Below the pieces are notes generated by a model. The model did no database searches. It had not been told where the DNA came from and was given only the letters and a program-made list of their open reading frames with translations. 64,000 nucleotides of DNA, taken from the NCBI RefSeq assembly GCF_039729015.1, contig NZ_CP155792.1, positions 702,001 to 766,000 on the forward strand, given 5' to 3'. This document shows, one piece after another, positions 7,507-16,049 of this stretch. This stretch comes from Blastococcus sp. HT6-30 (GTDB lineage Bacteria > Actinomycetota > Actinomycetes > Mycobacteriales > Geodermatophilaceae). Position numbers and translations under genes: made by a program. Numbering within the stretch: position 1 is the stretch's first letter; every line of letters begins with the position of its first letter.

Positions 7507-8813
7507 CCGCCCCTCACGATCCGCTGCAGCCACGCCCACGCCTCGGCCGGCGAGGTCGACTCGCCCAGCGGCTGCTGCAGGAACGCGTCGATGCCGGGCG
7601 CCAGCTGCCGGGCACGGTCGACCAGCGGGTCGCTGCCGGCCTGGTAGGCGCCGATCTCGATGAGCTCGCGGACGTCGCGCAGCGCCCCCATGAGCCGGCG
7701 GATCTCCCGGGCGTCGGCCATCTGCGCCGGCGGCACCACGGCGCCGGCGACGCGGGAGATCGACTCCAGCACGTCGATGGCGGGGAAGTGCCCGGTCGTG
7801 GCCAGCTTGCGGGTGAGCACGATGTGCCCGTCGAGGATCGAGCGGGCGGTGTCGGCGATCGGCTCGTTGTGGTCGTCGCCCTCGACCAGGACGGTGTAGA
7901 GACCGGTGATCGAGCCGGTCGCGCCGGTGCCGGCCTTCTCCAGCAGCTGCGGCATCATCGCGAAGACGCTCGGCGGGTAGCCCCGGGTCGCGGGCGGCTC
8001 CCCGGCGGAGAGCCCGACCTCGCGCTGGGCCATCGCCGTGCGGGTGATGGAGTCCATCAGCAGCAGCACGTCGCGGCCCTCGTCGCGGAACGCCTCAGCG
8101 ATGCGGGTGGCGACGAAGGCGGCCTTCAGCCGCACCAGCGGCGGCTCGTCCGAGGTGGCGACGACGACGACCGTGCGGGCCATGCCCTCCGGGCCGAGGT
8201 TCTCCTCGATGAACTCGCGCACCTCGCGGCCACGCTCGCCGATCAGCCCGATGACCCGGACGTCGGCGTCGGTCCCGCGGGTGATCTGGGCGAGCAGGCT
8301 GGACTTGCCGACGCCCGAGCCGGCGAAGATGCCGAGGCGCTGGCCCTTGCCGCAGGGGACCAGGGTGTCCAGCGCGCGGACGCCGAAGGTGAGCGGCTCC
8401 TGCACGCGGGCGCGGGAGAGCGCGTGCGGGGTCTGCGTCTCCAGGTCGACCCAGGACACCCGGCTGCCCAGCGGCGGACCGCCGTCCACCGGCCGGCCCA
8501 GGCCGTCCAGGACGCGGCCGAGCAGCGCCTCGCCCACCGGCACCTGCAGCGGGCGACCGGTGGCGCGCACCGGCGCGCCGGCGTGCACGCCGGAGAGCCC
8601 GCCGAGCGGCATGCAGGTGAGCCGGTCCCGGCCGACGGCGACGACCTCGGCCAGCAGCGGACGGCCGGCGGGGTCGATCTCGACCAGGTCGCCGACGGCG
8701 GCGCTGACGCCGTCGACGCTGAGGGTCAGGCCCATGGCGCCGGTGACGGTGCCGGTCACCTGCGGGCGGGCGGCGGCGCGGGCGCGCTCGAGGACCGCGG
8801 GGGAGACGCTCAC
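7503..8813 (-). CDS. fliI: Flagellum-specific ATP synthase FliI
   Basis: ATPase of the flagellar type III export apparatus. The Walker A motif is FAGSGVGKSSLL and the Walker B strand is DVLLLMDSITR. Further family motifs are GLIGERGREVREFIEENLG and the F1-ATPase-like SAGEPPATRGYPPSVFAMMP. 436 residues, a normal length. I chose GTG 8813, which overlaps the fliH stop as GTGA. It works with FliH (regulator) and FliJ (stalk), encoded on either side. Confidence 0.96.
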   Translation of the reverse strand: MSVSPAVLERARAAARPQVTGTVTGAMGLTLSVDGVSAAVGDLVEIDPAGRPLLAEVVAVGRDRLTCMPLGGLSGVHAGAPVRATGRPLQVPVGEALLGRVLDGLGRPVDGGPPLGSRVSWVDLETQTPHALSRARVQEPLTFGVRALDTLVPCGKGQRLGIFAGSGVGKSSLLAQITRGTDADVRVIGLIGERGREVREFIEENLGPEGMARTVVVVATSDEPPLVRLKAAFVATRIAEAFRDEGRDVLLLMDSITRTAMAQREVGLSAGEPPATRGYPPSVFAMMPQLLEKAGTGATGSITGLYTVLVEGDDHNEPIADTARSILDGHIVLTRKLATTGHFPAIDVLESISRVAGAVVPPAQMADAREIRRLMGALRDVRELIEIGAYQAGSDPLVDRARQLAPGIDAFLQQPLGESTSPAEAWAWLQRIVRGG

Positions 8814-9664
8814 GAGCCGAGCACCGCCTGCACGCGGGCCAGCGCCGTGCCCAGCTGGGCGTCGATCCGGCGGGGACCGGACTCGGCGATCGCGCCGGCC
8901 CGCTCCACGGCCAGGTCGGCGACGACGCGCACGCTGTCCGGCAGCTCCGCGAGCGCGTCGGCGGGCACCTCGGCCAGGTCGTCGGGGTGCAGGCGCACGA
9001 CCGTCGGCGCGTCGGCGGGGCAGAAGGACAGCGCCCGGCGGACGGCGTCCATGACCGGGTCGGTCGCCAGGGCCAGCTCCCGGCCGAGGATCTCCTCGAC
9101 CAGGGTCAGCACCGTGCCGACGATCGAGTCGCGGATGTCGTCGGCCACCGGGCGGACGGTCTCCTCCAGCTGCCGGGCCGCCGCGCCCAGCGCGGCGGTC
9201 GCGGACACCAGGCGGCGCTCCCACCGCGCCTGGACCTCGGCGAGCCGTTGCTCGGCGGCGCGCTCGGCCTCGGCGACGACGGCGTCCGCGGCCAGCAGGC
9301 CCTCGGCGTGACCGGCGGCGAAGCCCTCGGTGCGGGCCTGCGCCCGCAGCCGGGCGAGCTCCTCGGCGTAGACGTCGCCGAGCCGGAACGACGGCTTGCT
9401 GCCGGCGACCGGCTGGTCCTCGGCGCGGCGCACGCGCGTCCGGCGCTCGACCGGCGAGGGCTGGAACGGGATGGCGGGGGAGGGGGCCGCGGCCACCGCG
9501 GTCACCGGTGCCGCCGTCCGAGCCGTGGGCACGGCCGCGGCGGTACCGCGCTCGGCCGCGACCTCCCGGTAGGGACGGGCGAGCGCGGCGGAGCCACCGC
9601 GCAGGATGGCGCCCTCCCGGGGAGGCCGGTGGCCGCCGGGGGCGTCGTCACGCGACGAACTCAT
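8810..9664 (-). CDS. fliH: Flagellar assembly protein FliH
   Basis: Regulator and anchor of the FliI ATPase, 284 residues. A Pro/Ala-rich N-terminus is followed by a GxxxG-rich helical region (LRAQARTEGFAAGHAEGLLA) typical of FliH and then by the conserved C-terminal domain (VGTVLTLVEEILGRELAL, DAVRRALSFCPADAPTVVRL). ATG 9664 lies inside the 3' end of fliG, a 17-base overlap; translation of the two is probably coupled. Confidence 0.88.
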   Translation of the reverse strand: MSSSRDDAPGGHRPPREGAILRGGSAALARPYREVAAERGTAAAVPTARTAAPVTAVAAAPSPAIPFQPSPVERRTRVRRAEDQPVAGSKPSFRLGDVYAEELARLRAQARTEGFAAGHAEGLLAADAVVAEAERAAEQRLAEVQARWERRLVSATAALGAAARQLEETVRPVADDIRDSIVGTVLTLVEEILGRELALATDPVMDAVRRALSFCPADAPTVVRLHPDDLAEVPADALAELPDSVRVVADLAVERAGAIAESGPRRIDAQLGTALARVQAVLGS

Positions 9665-10706
9665 CGTCCCCGCCGCGGCTGATGGTCAGGACGCCCTGCT
9701 CCTCGAGGGTGCGGATGACCGCGACGACCTTGGCCTGCGCCTCCTCGACGGTGCGGGTGCGCACCGGGCCGAGCAGCTCGATCTCCTCGGTGAGGTTCTC
9801 GGCGGCGCGCTCGGAGAGGTTCCGCTTGATCTTGTCCTGGACGTCGGGCCGCACGCCCTTGAGCGCGGTGGCCAGGTCGTTGGCCTCCACCTCGCGCAGC
9901 ACCAGCTGCAGGGAGCGGTCGTCGATGGTGACGATGTCCTCGAAGACGAACATCTGCGCCCGGACGGCCTCAGCCAGCTCGGGGTCGCTGGTGTCCAGCC
10001 ACTCGAGGATGGAGCGCTCGGTCGGCCGCGGGGAACGGTTGATGATCTCGACGAGGGTCTCGACACCGCCCACGGTGGTCATGTCCTGGTGCGCCAGGAT
10101 CGAGCCCATCCGGCGGCCGAGCTCCTCCTCCACCAGCCGCACCATCTCCGGTGACGTGCGGTCCATGGTGGCGATGCGGTGGGCGACCTCGGCCTGCTGC
10201 TCCGGCGCGAAGCCGGTGAGCACCTCGGCGGACTGGGCGGCCGTCAGGTGGGCGAGCACCAGCGCGGTGACCTGCGGGTGCTCGTCCTTGAGGAAGGTGA
10301 CCAGCTGGCGGACGTCGGCGTTGCGCAGCGAGGCGAACGGCACCTCGGTGTAGACGACGTTGAGCCGGGACAGGATGCCCTCGGCCTGGTCCTGGCCCAG
10401 GCCCGCGGCGAGGATCTCGCGGGCGAACTCGACGCCGCCGCGGCCGATGAACTGCTGCGCGGTCATCAGGTGGTGGAACTCGCGCATGACGCCGTCGACG
10501 TCGTCGAGCTCCACCGAGCCGAGCTTCATCAGCTCGCGGGTGAGCGCCTCGACCTCGCGGGGGCGCAGCTGGGCGAGCAGGACGCCGGCCTCCTCCTTGG
10601 TCATCTGGGCGAGGAAGACGGCGGCCTTGCGCAGGCCGGGCATCTCCGGCCGCGGGGGGACGGCGACGGCCGCGCCGGGCACCGTCGGGATGCTCGCGAG
10701 GGTCAT
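9648..10706 (-). CDS. fliG: Flagellar motor switch protein FliG
   Basis: Rotor protein that receives torque from MotA and, with FliM and FliN, sets rotation direction. 352 residues with FliG N (about 20-125), middle (EHPQVTALVLAHLTAAQSAE near 155) and C-terminal domains. The C-terminal torque helix region is FVFEDIVTIDDRSLQLVLRE followed by DLATALKGVRPDVQDKIKRN. The ATG overlaps the fliF stop by four bases. Partners FliM and FliN are not in the window. Confidence 0.96.
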   Translation of the reverse strand: MTLASIPTVPGAAVAVPPRPEMPGLRKAAVFLAQMTKEEAGVLLAQLRPREVEALTRELMKLGSVELDDVDGVMREFHHLMTAQQFIGRGGVEFAREILAAGLGQDQAEGILSRLNVVYTEVPFASLRNADVRQLVTFLKDEHPQVTALVLAHLTAAQSAEVLTGFAPEQQAEVAHRIATMDRTSPEMVRLVEEELGRRMGSILAHQDMTTVGGVETLVEIINRSPRPTERSILEWLDTSDPELAEAVRAQMFVFEDIVTIDDRSLQLVLREVEANDLATALKGVRPDVQDKIKRNLSERAAENLTEEIELLGPVRTRTVEEAQAKVVAVIRTLEEQGVLTISRGGDDEFVA

Positions 10707-12295
10707 GGCTTCGTCTCGCTCAGCCAGCCGCGCAGCATGGCCGCGACCTCGTCGGGACGTTCGCTGACCATCGTCGAGATCTCCCCTCGCACCTTCGCCC
10801 GTTGGACGGCTTCCAGCTCCAGGACGGCCTCGTCGGGCTCGATCTCGTGCCGGGTGCTGGCCACCCGCAGGCGGTCGAGCTCGGCGAGCACGTCGTCGTC
10901 GAGCTCGAGTGGCTCGTAGTCCTCCTCGTCCTCGACCTGGCGGCGCGAGCGCAGCCAGACGACGAGGACCACCAGGGCGATGCCCGCGGCGATGCCGCCG
11001 GTGCGGATCATCGACCACATCTGCTCGCTGGCCTCGGCCTCGCGGGCCGCCTCCATCGCCGCGGCGGCGTTCTCCGCGGCGGTGGCGTCGAAGGGCAGCG
11101 AGGCGACCGTGATGTCGTCGCCGCGGGCCTCGTCGAGGCCGACGGCGGTGACCATGAGCTGGGTCATCTGCTGCTGGTTGAGGTTGCCGGCGACCGCGTC
11201 GTCCATGACGACGGAGACGGTGAGCCGGTTCAGCTCGCCGGGGGCGCCCTGCACGACCTCGGTGGTCTCCCCGACGGCGTTGTTCGCCGTCGTGGACTCC
11301 TTGTTGTAGGTGGAGTCGCCGCCGCCGACGACCTCCGCGGCGTCGGGCATGTTCTCCGGGCCCAGGACGCCGCCGACCGGGGCGCCGCCACCGGTGTACT
11401 CCTCGGTGGTGATCTGCTCCGAGATCGGCGGGGTGCCCTCGTCGAACGTGTAGGTCTTCGAGGTGGTGCTGCGCTCGGAGAGGTCGACGTCGGCGCGCAC
11501 CGAGACGACGGAGCGGCCCGGGCCGACGACCGAGTCGAGGATCTTCTGGGCGCTGGCCGACAGGCGGTTCTCGTACTCCTGCTCCACCTGCGAGCGGGCG
11601 TCGCCGGCGGCGGCGGTCACGCCCGTGCCGGCGGCCGAGAGGACCTGACCGGTCGAGTCGGCGACGGTGACCTGGTCGGGGTCCATGTCTCGGATGCTGG
11701 CGGAGACCAGGTTGGTGACCGCCTGGATCTGCTCGCCGGAGAGGGTGGTGCCCGGCGTCAGGTCGAGCAGGACCGATGCGGTCGGCTCGGCCTTGTCGCT
11801 CACGAAGACCTCGTCCTCGGGCAGGGCGACGTGCACGACGGCGGAGTTGACGCCCGCCAGCGCCTTCAGCGTGTTGGCCAGCTCGCCCTCCAGGGCGCGC
11901 TGGTAGGTGACCTGCTGCTGGAACTCGCTGGTGGTGATGCCCTGCTCGTCGAGCAGCGCGTAGCCGGTGTCCTGGCCGGCGGGCAGGCCCTTGCCGCTCA
12001 TGCTCAGCCGCAGGTCGTAGACGGCGTCCTTGGCGACCATGATCGTGCCGCCGCCGTCGGACAGCTCGTAGGCGATGCCCTGGGCGTTGAGCTCGTCGAC
12101 GATCGCCGAGGCGTCGGCGGCGGCGAGGTTGGAGAACAGCGGGGCCTGGGTGGGCGTGGTGATCCAGCTGTAGAAGAAGACCCCGCCGAGGGCCAGCCCG
12201 GCGAGCAGCAGACCGATGACGACCCTCTGCCCGAGACTGATCGTGTCCATCGTGGAGCGGGCACGCTCGAGCGTCCCGGCGAGCGCGGACTGCAT
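10703..12295 (-). CDS. fliF: Flagellar MS-ring protein FliF
   Basis: Forms the membrane-embedded MS ring on which the flagellum is built. 530 residues with the first membrane segment near 25-45 (RVVIGLLLAGLALGGVFFYS) and the second near 435-455 (GGIAAGIALVVLVVWLRS). The periplasmic YscJ/FliF domains lie between (GMSGKGLPAGQDTGYALL-like region, LPEDEVFVSDKAEPTASVLL). The cytoplasmic tail that binds FliG is acidic. The start shares one base with the fliE stop, and fliG follows with an ATGA overlap. Confidence 0.95.
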   Translation of the reverse strand: MQSALAGTLERARSTMDTISLGQRVVIGLLLAGLALGGVFFYSWITTPTQAPLFSNLAAADASAIVDELNAQGIAYELSDGGGTIMVAKDAVYDLRLSMSGKGLPAGQDTGYALLDEQGITTSEFQQQVTYQRALEGELANTLKALAGVNSAVVHVALPEDEVFVSDKAEPTASVLLDLTPGTTLSGEQIQAVTNLVSASIRDMDPDQVTVADSTGQVLSAAGTGVTAAAGDARSQVEQEYENRLSASAQKILDSVVGPGRSVVSVRADVDLSERSTTSKTYTFDEGTPPISEQITTEEYTGGGAPVGGVLGPENMPDAAEVVGGGDSTYNKESTTANNAVGETTEVVQGAPGELNRLTVSVVMDDAVAGNLNQQQMTQLMVTAVGLDEARGDDITVASLPFDATAAENAAAAMEAAREAEASEQMWSMIRTGGIAAGIALVVLVVWLRSRRQVEDEEDYEPLELDDDVLAELDRLRVASTRHEIEPDEAVLELEAVQRAKVRGEISTMVSERPDEVAAMLRGWLSETKP

Positions 12296-12609
12296 CAGAT
12301 CTGCATCCTCATGATCTCGTTGAACGCCGCGACGGCCTGGTTCTTGATCGTCACGACCATCTCGGTGGCCACGCCCGACTCAGCGCTGGCGATCATGTAG
12401 TCGTGCACGTCCCTCAGGTCGCCGGTGGCGGCCTGCACGGCCAGGTCCGAGGTCACCGACTGGGTGGCCTGGAGCCTGTCGAAGGTGGACGCCAGGACGG
12501 CGGCGAAGCCGTCGGCACCCTCGGTGGCGGGCGTGCCGCGGGTGCTGCCGGCGACGCCGGAGACCGCGCCGACACCGACGGGCGGGATGCCGCCGAGCGG
12601 GATCGTCAT
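12295..12609 (-). CDS. fliE: Flagellar hook-basal body complex protein FliE
   Basis: Junction protein between MS ring and proximal rod. 104 residues. The conserved C-terminal part is VHDYMIASAESGVATEMVVT and then IKNQAVAAFNEIMRMQI, diagnostic for FliE. The Gly/Thr-rich N-terminus (residues 1-35) is variable. It overlaps flgC and fliF by one base each. Confidence 0.94.
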   Translation of the reverse strand: MTIPLGGIPPVGVGAVSGVAGSTRGTPATEGADGFAAVLASTFDRLQATQSVTSDLAVQAATGDLRDVHDYMIASAESGVATEMVVTIKNQAVAAFNEIMRMQI

Positions 12610-13013
12610 CAGCGCTTCCCGAGCTGGAGGGCCGCCTGGTAGGCGTTCGTGGCCCGCTCGACGACGGCGAGGTTCGCCTGGTAGCCGCGCTGCGCCATCA
12701 TCATGTGGGTCATCTGGTCGCCCAGGTCGATGTCGGGGTACCTGACGTAGCCCTCGGCGTCGGCGAGCGGGTGGTCGGGCTCGTGGACCAGCCGGCCCTC
12801 GGGGTCGCCGAACTCCGCGCGGGCCACCCGCACGCCGCCCTCGCCGGTCCCGTAGTCCACGGCCTGCGCGACGACGAGCCGCGCCTGGAAGGCGTCCTCG
12901 TCGGTGCGCCGGACCGTATTGATGTTGGCGATGTTGTCGGCGGCGGCGTCGAGCCACTTCCGGTGCGTCATCAGCCCGGACTGGGAGATGCTCAGAGCGT
13001 GGAACGTGCTCAT
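12609..13013 (-). CDS. flgC: Flagellar basal-body rod protein FlgC
   Basis: Proximal rod subunit, 134 residues, a normal length. The N-terminal rod motif is SISQSGLMTHRKWLDAAADN followed by IANINTVRRTDEDAF. The C-terminal motif is DLGDQMTHMMMAQRGYQANL. It differs slightly from many FlgC proteins in having TVRRTDE where TTRTPEG-like residues are common. ATG start one base after the flgB stop. Confidence 0.94.
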   Translation of the reverse strand: MSTFHALSISQSGLMTHRKWLDAAADNIANINTVRRTDEDAFQARLVVAQAVDYGTGEGGVRVARAEFGDPEGRLVHEPDHPLADAEGYVRYPDIDLGDQMTHMMMAQRGYQANLAVVERATNAYQAALQLGKR

Positions 13014-13014
13014 G

Positions 13015-13362
13015 TCAGGACGTCCTCAGTGCCGTGCGCATCGAGTTGTACTTCCCGTCGAGCGCGTTGAGCGCCAGCTGGTAGCGAAGGCCGGTCTCGG
13101 TGGCGATGACCGTCTCCGCGTCGAGGTTGACGTTGTTGCCGTTGGTGTTGGTCGGCTCCAGCGAGCGCGCGGTGGTGCCGCCCGAGATCGCCGGGGTGGA
13201 CCCGCTGCTGACGGCCCCGCGCAGCGACGACTCGAAATCCGTGCGCCCGGCCAGGAAGCCGGGGGTGTTGACGTTCGCGATGTTGTCGGCGGTGACACGC
13301 TGCCGCTTCGCGAGCCCGGCGAGGGCTGCGTGCAGGACCGTCGAGGTGGCGTCGCCGATCAT
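13015..13362 (-). CDS. flgB: Flagellar basal-body rod protein FlgB
   Basis: Proximal rod subunit, 115 residues. It contains the rod motif QRVTADNIANVNTPGFLAGR and the C-terminal ETGLRYQLALNALDGKYNSM. I chose ATG 13362 (MIGDATSTVLHAALAGLA) because the usual FlgB N-terminal helix starts there. A longer in-frame version to 13479 runs over the predicted promoter spacer region and lacks a family match. First gene of the long flgB-to-flgE operon. Confidence 0.93.
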   Translation of the reverse strand: MIGDATSTVLHAALAGLAKRQRVTADNIANVNTPGFLAGRTDFESSLRGAVSSGSTPAISGGTTARSLEPTNTNGNNVNLDAETVIATETGLRYQLALNALDGKYNSMRTALRTS

Positions 13363-13687
13363 CAGGCGGCTCGCCGACGGGTGGAGCAGGACACGATCGA
13401 CCTCCGGGTACGCGGAAGACACTCGCGAACGAGTGCTGGGCCGCCGATCCGTGGCGAAGGTGGTGCTCTCCGTGCACAAGCCTCATCGGCACGGCTGGGT
13501 GGTGACCTGACCGCGCTCTCGCGACTGGAGGGATGGCAGTGACCGTACGGGGCTGTGGTGACGACTGTGACGACCGAGAGGTTCCGGGCGCGCACGTCCA
13601 GTGACCGACGCCCCCGGACGCACGACGGCCGGTCACCGCGGTGGGCGGTGACCGGCCGAAAGGCTCGGGGGTATGAGTGGTGTCAGT
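13363..13687. other. Intergenic region upstream of flgB
   Basis: About 325 bases without a convincing gene, between flgB and the small gene after fliS. It holds the predicted FliA box at 13483-13510. Short frames on both strands are Arg/Pro-rich and start without ribosome binding sites. I saw no clear hairpin terminator. Confidence 0.6.
13483..13510 (-). promoter_or_regulatory. Predicted FliA-type promoter for the flgB-flgE operon
   Basis: Minus-strand sequence TCAG, 16 bases, GCCGATGA. The -10 part is one base from the sigma-28 consensus GCCGATAA. It lies about 120 bases before flgB, so the transcript would have a leader. Confidence 0.65.
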
Positions 13688-14116
13688 TCACAGGGCCCGG
13701 TCGACGAAGGAGGCGACGGGCCGGATCGGGCCGTAGGACATGCGGGCCGCGACGTCACGCTGCTTCTGCGACTGGGTGATCCGCTCGATGAGCTGCTCGG
13801 CCACCTCGAGTTGGTGCTGCAGCAGGCTGGCGGCCCGCTCGCGCAGGTCAGCAGGGATGGGACCGAGCTGGGCAGGGGGGACCCAGTCCTCGGCGCGCTG
13901 GCCCCACGCCGCGATCTCTTCGGTGCGTCCGCGGGCCAGGGTGTGCTCCACGGCGAGGACGTCACCCTCGAGATCGGACAGCGCCTGCTGCCAGTCCGAC
14001 GGCGGGCGATGGCGATCGCTGCCGCCGCTGGACCCGCGGCCGTCGGAGGGCGGTGGGTGGGGGCGGTACTCGAGGTCCGCCGACGCGGTACCGCGCACCG
14101 GGCCGACGGCGGTCAT
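13688..14116 (-). CDS. Small protein of unknown function after fliS
   Basis: 142 residues, no family recognised. The first 45 residues are Pro/Ser/Gly-rich; the rest is predicted helical (DWQQALSDLEGDVLAVEHTL, ADLRERAASLLQHQLEVAEQ, LIERITQSQKQRDVAARMSY). I chose ATG 14116 because it overlaps the fliS stop as ATGA, which argues for a real, co-translated gene; an in-frame ATG at 14155 lies inside fliS. In many genomes the gene after fliS encodes FliT, a small helical export chaperone. Position and helical content allow that role, but I see no sequence proof. Confidence 0.65.
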   Translation of the reverse strand: MTAVGPVRGTASADLEYRPHPPPSDGRGSSGGSDRHRPPSDWQQALSDLEGDVLAVEHTLARGRTEEIAAWGQRAEDWVPPAQLGPIPADLRERAASLLQHQLEVAEQLIERITQSQKQRDVAARMSYGPIRPVASFVDRAL

Positions 14117-14499
14117 GACGAGCTTGTCGCCAGACTGATCGCGGCCTGCCGCCACGCGTCACGCAGCGGCTCGACGACCTGTCGGCAGGCCGAGATGCGA
14201 TTCGCATCGAGCTTGACGTTGGCCTGGACGAGCTCGCCGATCAGCCAGTTGTAGAGGGCAGCCAGTCGCGGACCGCCCTCCCAGACGTCCACCTGCAGGC
14301 CGGACAGCAGCTCGAGCACGATCTCCTGAGCGTGCTGCAGCTGCTCGTTCGCCTCCTGGCGTTCGCCAGCCGCCACCGCCTTCTGCGCCCGCTCGAGGTC
14401 CAGGGCGAGGCGGTCGTAGAGCATCACGAGGATCCGCTGCGGCGAGGCGGTGGCGACGGTGTCCCCCATGTAGCGGGCACGGAGGGAGGTGGCACTCAC
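14113..14499 (-). CDS. fliS: Flagellin export chaperone FliS
   Basis: Binds the C-terminus of newly made flagellin and prevents premature polymerisation. 128 residues. The N-terminal signature RARYMGDTVATASPQRILVM is followed by LYDRLALDLERAQKAV, and the middle has HAQEIVLELLSGLQVDVWEG and LAALYNWLIGELVQANVKLD, all typical of FliS. GTG start, 28 bases after fliD. Confidence 0.94.
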   Translation of the reverse strand: MSATSLRARYMGDTVATASPQRILVMLYDRLALDLERAQKAVAAGERQEANEQLQHAQEIVLELLSGLQVDVWEGGPRLAALYNWLIGELVQANVKLDANRISACRQVVEPLRDAWRQAAISLATSSS

Positions 14500-14527
14500 G
14501 GGTGAACTCCTGGAGTAGTGAGTCGGG

Positions 14528-15922
14528 TCAGGACGAGGTCGGGAGGGACGAGAGCTGTCCGGCCAGCCAGTTGGACTGCTGCTGCATGCTGCTCAGCGCG
14601 GTCTCCATCGCGGTGAACTGGCGGGTGAGGGTCGCGCGCCGCAACTCCAGGCGGCGGTCCCAGGCATCGATGCTGTCCTGGATGTCGTCGGCCTGGCTGT
14701 CGCGGCTCTTCGCCAGGGTGGTCAACGTGCCGGTCGTGGTGTCGGTCGCGAGCTGCGCCAGGTCCATCAGCCGTTGCACCGCACCTGGGGCGCCGTCGTC
14801 CGCCGTGTCCGCCACCTTGTCGGGGCCCGGTCCGGTGGGGGTGCCGACGAACAAGGACTGCACGAGGGCCGGGTCGTCGGCAAGCGCGGTCAGGAACTTC
14901 TCCCTGTCGAACTCGATGCTGCCGCCGTTGCGGGCCAGTTCGAGGCCGGCAGCGGCGGGGGAGCCGTGCGTGCCGACGCCGTAGGACACGGCGCCCAGCA
15001 CCTGGCCGGCCAGCCGGCCCAGGGAGCTGTCGCCCTTCAGCGTGGCCGCCGGGCCTCCGGTGGGGTTGGTGGCGACCTTGATCGAGGCCAGCGCGGCGTT
15101 CGCCGCGTCCACGAGTGCCTGGACCTTGTCGGCGACCGCGCCGGGGTCGGAGGCGACGTTGACGGTGACCGGAACGCCCTTCTCCGCCTTGTTGACGGTG
15201 ATGGTTGCGCCGGGCATCAGTCCCTCGAAGGTGTTCGTGGGGGAGGTGACCGTGTAGGCGCTGGCGGTGGTGCCGACCTTCAGCGCCGCGTCGGTGCCCG
15301 TGGTGATCTCGGTGAAGGCGCTCCCCAGCCCGAACTTCGTCTCCGCGCCGGAGGACGTCGCCGTCACCTGGAGCTGGTACTTGCCCGGGGCCACCTGGAC
15401 GGCGGTCGCGCTCAGCCCGTAGTTGCTGGCGTTGATGGCGCTGACCGCGTCGGCGAGGGTGCCGGTGCCGCCGACGCTGATCACCTTCGGCTTGCCGTCG
15501 GCGTCCACGGCGGGGGTCACGTTGTCGGCCTGGTACACCGTGAGCTCGGTGAAGCCGGCCGGGTCCTTCGTGTTCGTCCACGCCGTTCCGTTGCTCACCA
15601 CCGAGTGGCTGGCCGCGACGCTCTCCACGCTGAACGTCAGGGAGCCCGGCTGCGGGGCGACGCCGAGGGCGACGGCGACGCCGGCCGCGGTGCTCGTGGC
15701 CTTGGCCGAGCTCCACGTCGCCGGCTTGAGCACCGTCTCGGCGGCCGCGCGCAGGGCGTCGAACTTCGTGTTCAGGGACCGGTAGCCGGCGGCGGCTGCC
15801 TCGGTGGCGCTCAGCCGGGTCTGCAGCGCAGTCTGCGGCGCGCCCTCCGCCTTGATCAGCGCGTTGATCAGGCTGGTCGTGTCCAGCCCGGAGGCCAGGC
15901 CGTCGACGCTCATGCCTGCCAT
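14528..15922 (-). CDS. fliD: Flagellar filament cap protein FliD
   Basis: Caps the filament and folds flagellin subunits at the tip. 464 residues. The N-terminal domain starts MAGMSVDGLASGLDTTSLIN and contains KAEGAPQTALQTRLSATEAA; the C-terminal coiled coil is DIQDSIDAWDRRLELRRATL and FTAMETALSSMQQQSNWLAG. An AGGAG ribosome binding site lies a few bases before the ATG. It follows fliC after a strong terminator hairpin, so it may depend on read-through or its own weak promoter. Confidence 0.94.
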   Translation of the reverse strand: MAGMSVDGLASGLDTTSLINALIKAEGAPQTALQTRLSATEAAAAGYRSLNTKFDALRAAAETVLKPATWSSAKATSTAAGVAVALGVAPQPGSLTFSVESVAASHSVVSNGTAWTNTKDPAGFTELTVYQADNVTPAVDADGKPKVISVGGTGTLADAVSAINASNYGLSATAVQVAPGKYQLQVTATSSGAETKFGLGSAFTEITTGTDAALKVGTTASAYTVTSPTNTFEGLMPGATITVNKAEKGVPVTVNVASDPGAVADKVQALVDAANAALASIKVATNPTGGPAATLKGDSSLGRLAGQVLGAVSYGVGTHGSPAAAGLELARNGGSIEFDREKFLTALADDPALVQSLFVGTPTGPGPDKVADTADDGAPGAVQRLMDLAQLATDTTTGTLTTLAKSRDSQADDIQDSIDAWDRRLELRRATLTRQFTAMETALSSMQQQSNWLAGQLSSLPTSS

Positions 15923-15973
15923 GTCGGATCTCCTGTCTCGGGCCGGGCGGGTCGTTCGGGTGCCGGGGTGCCA

Positions 15974-16007
15974 GTGAGGGGGGAGGCCGGCCGGCCTCCC
16001 CCCTCAC
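15974..16007. terminator. Palindromic terminator after fliC
   Basis: A perfect 34-base palindrome (two 17-base arms, no separate loop) centred on GGCCGGCC, about 43 bases past the fliC stop. It probably ends most fliC transcripts before fliD, allowing far more flagellin than cap protein. Confidence 0.8.
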
Positions 16008-16049
16008 CGGGATGGTGCTGTGGGTGGTGCTAGTGCTACGCGGCTGGGA

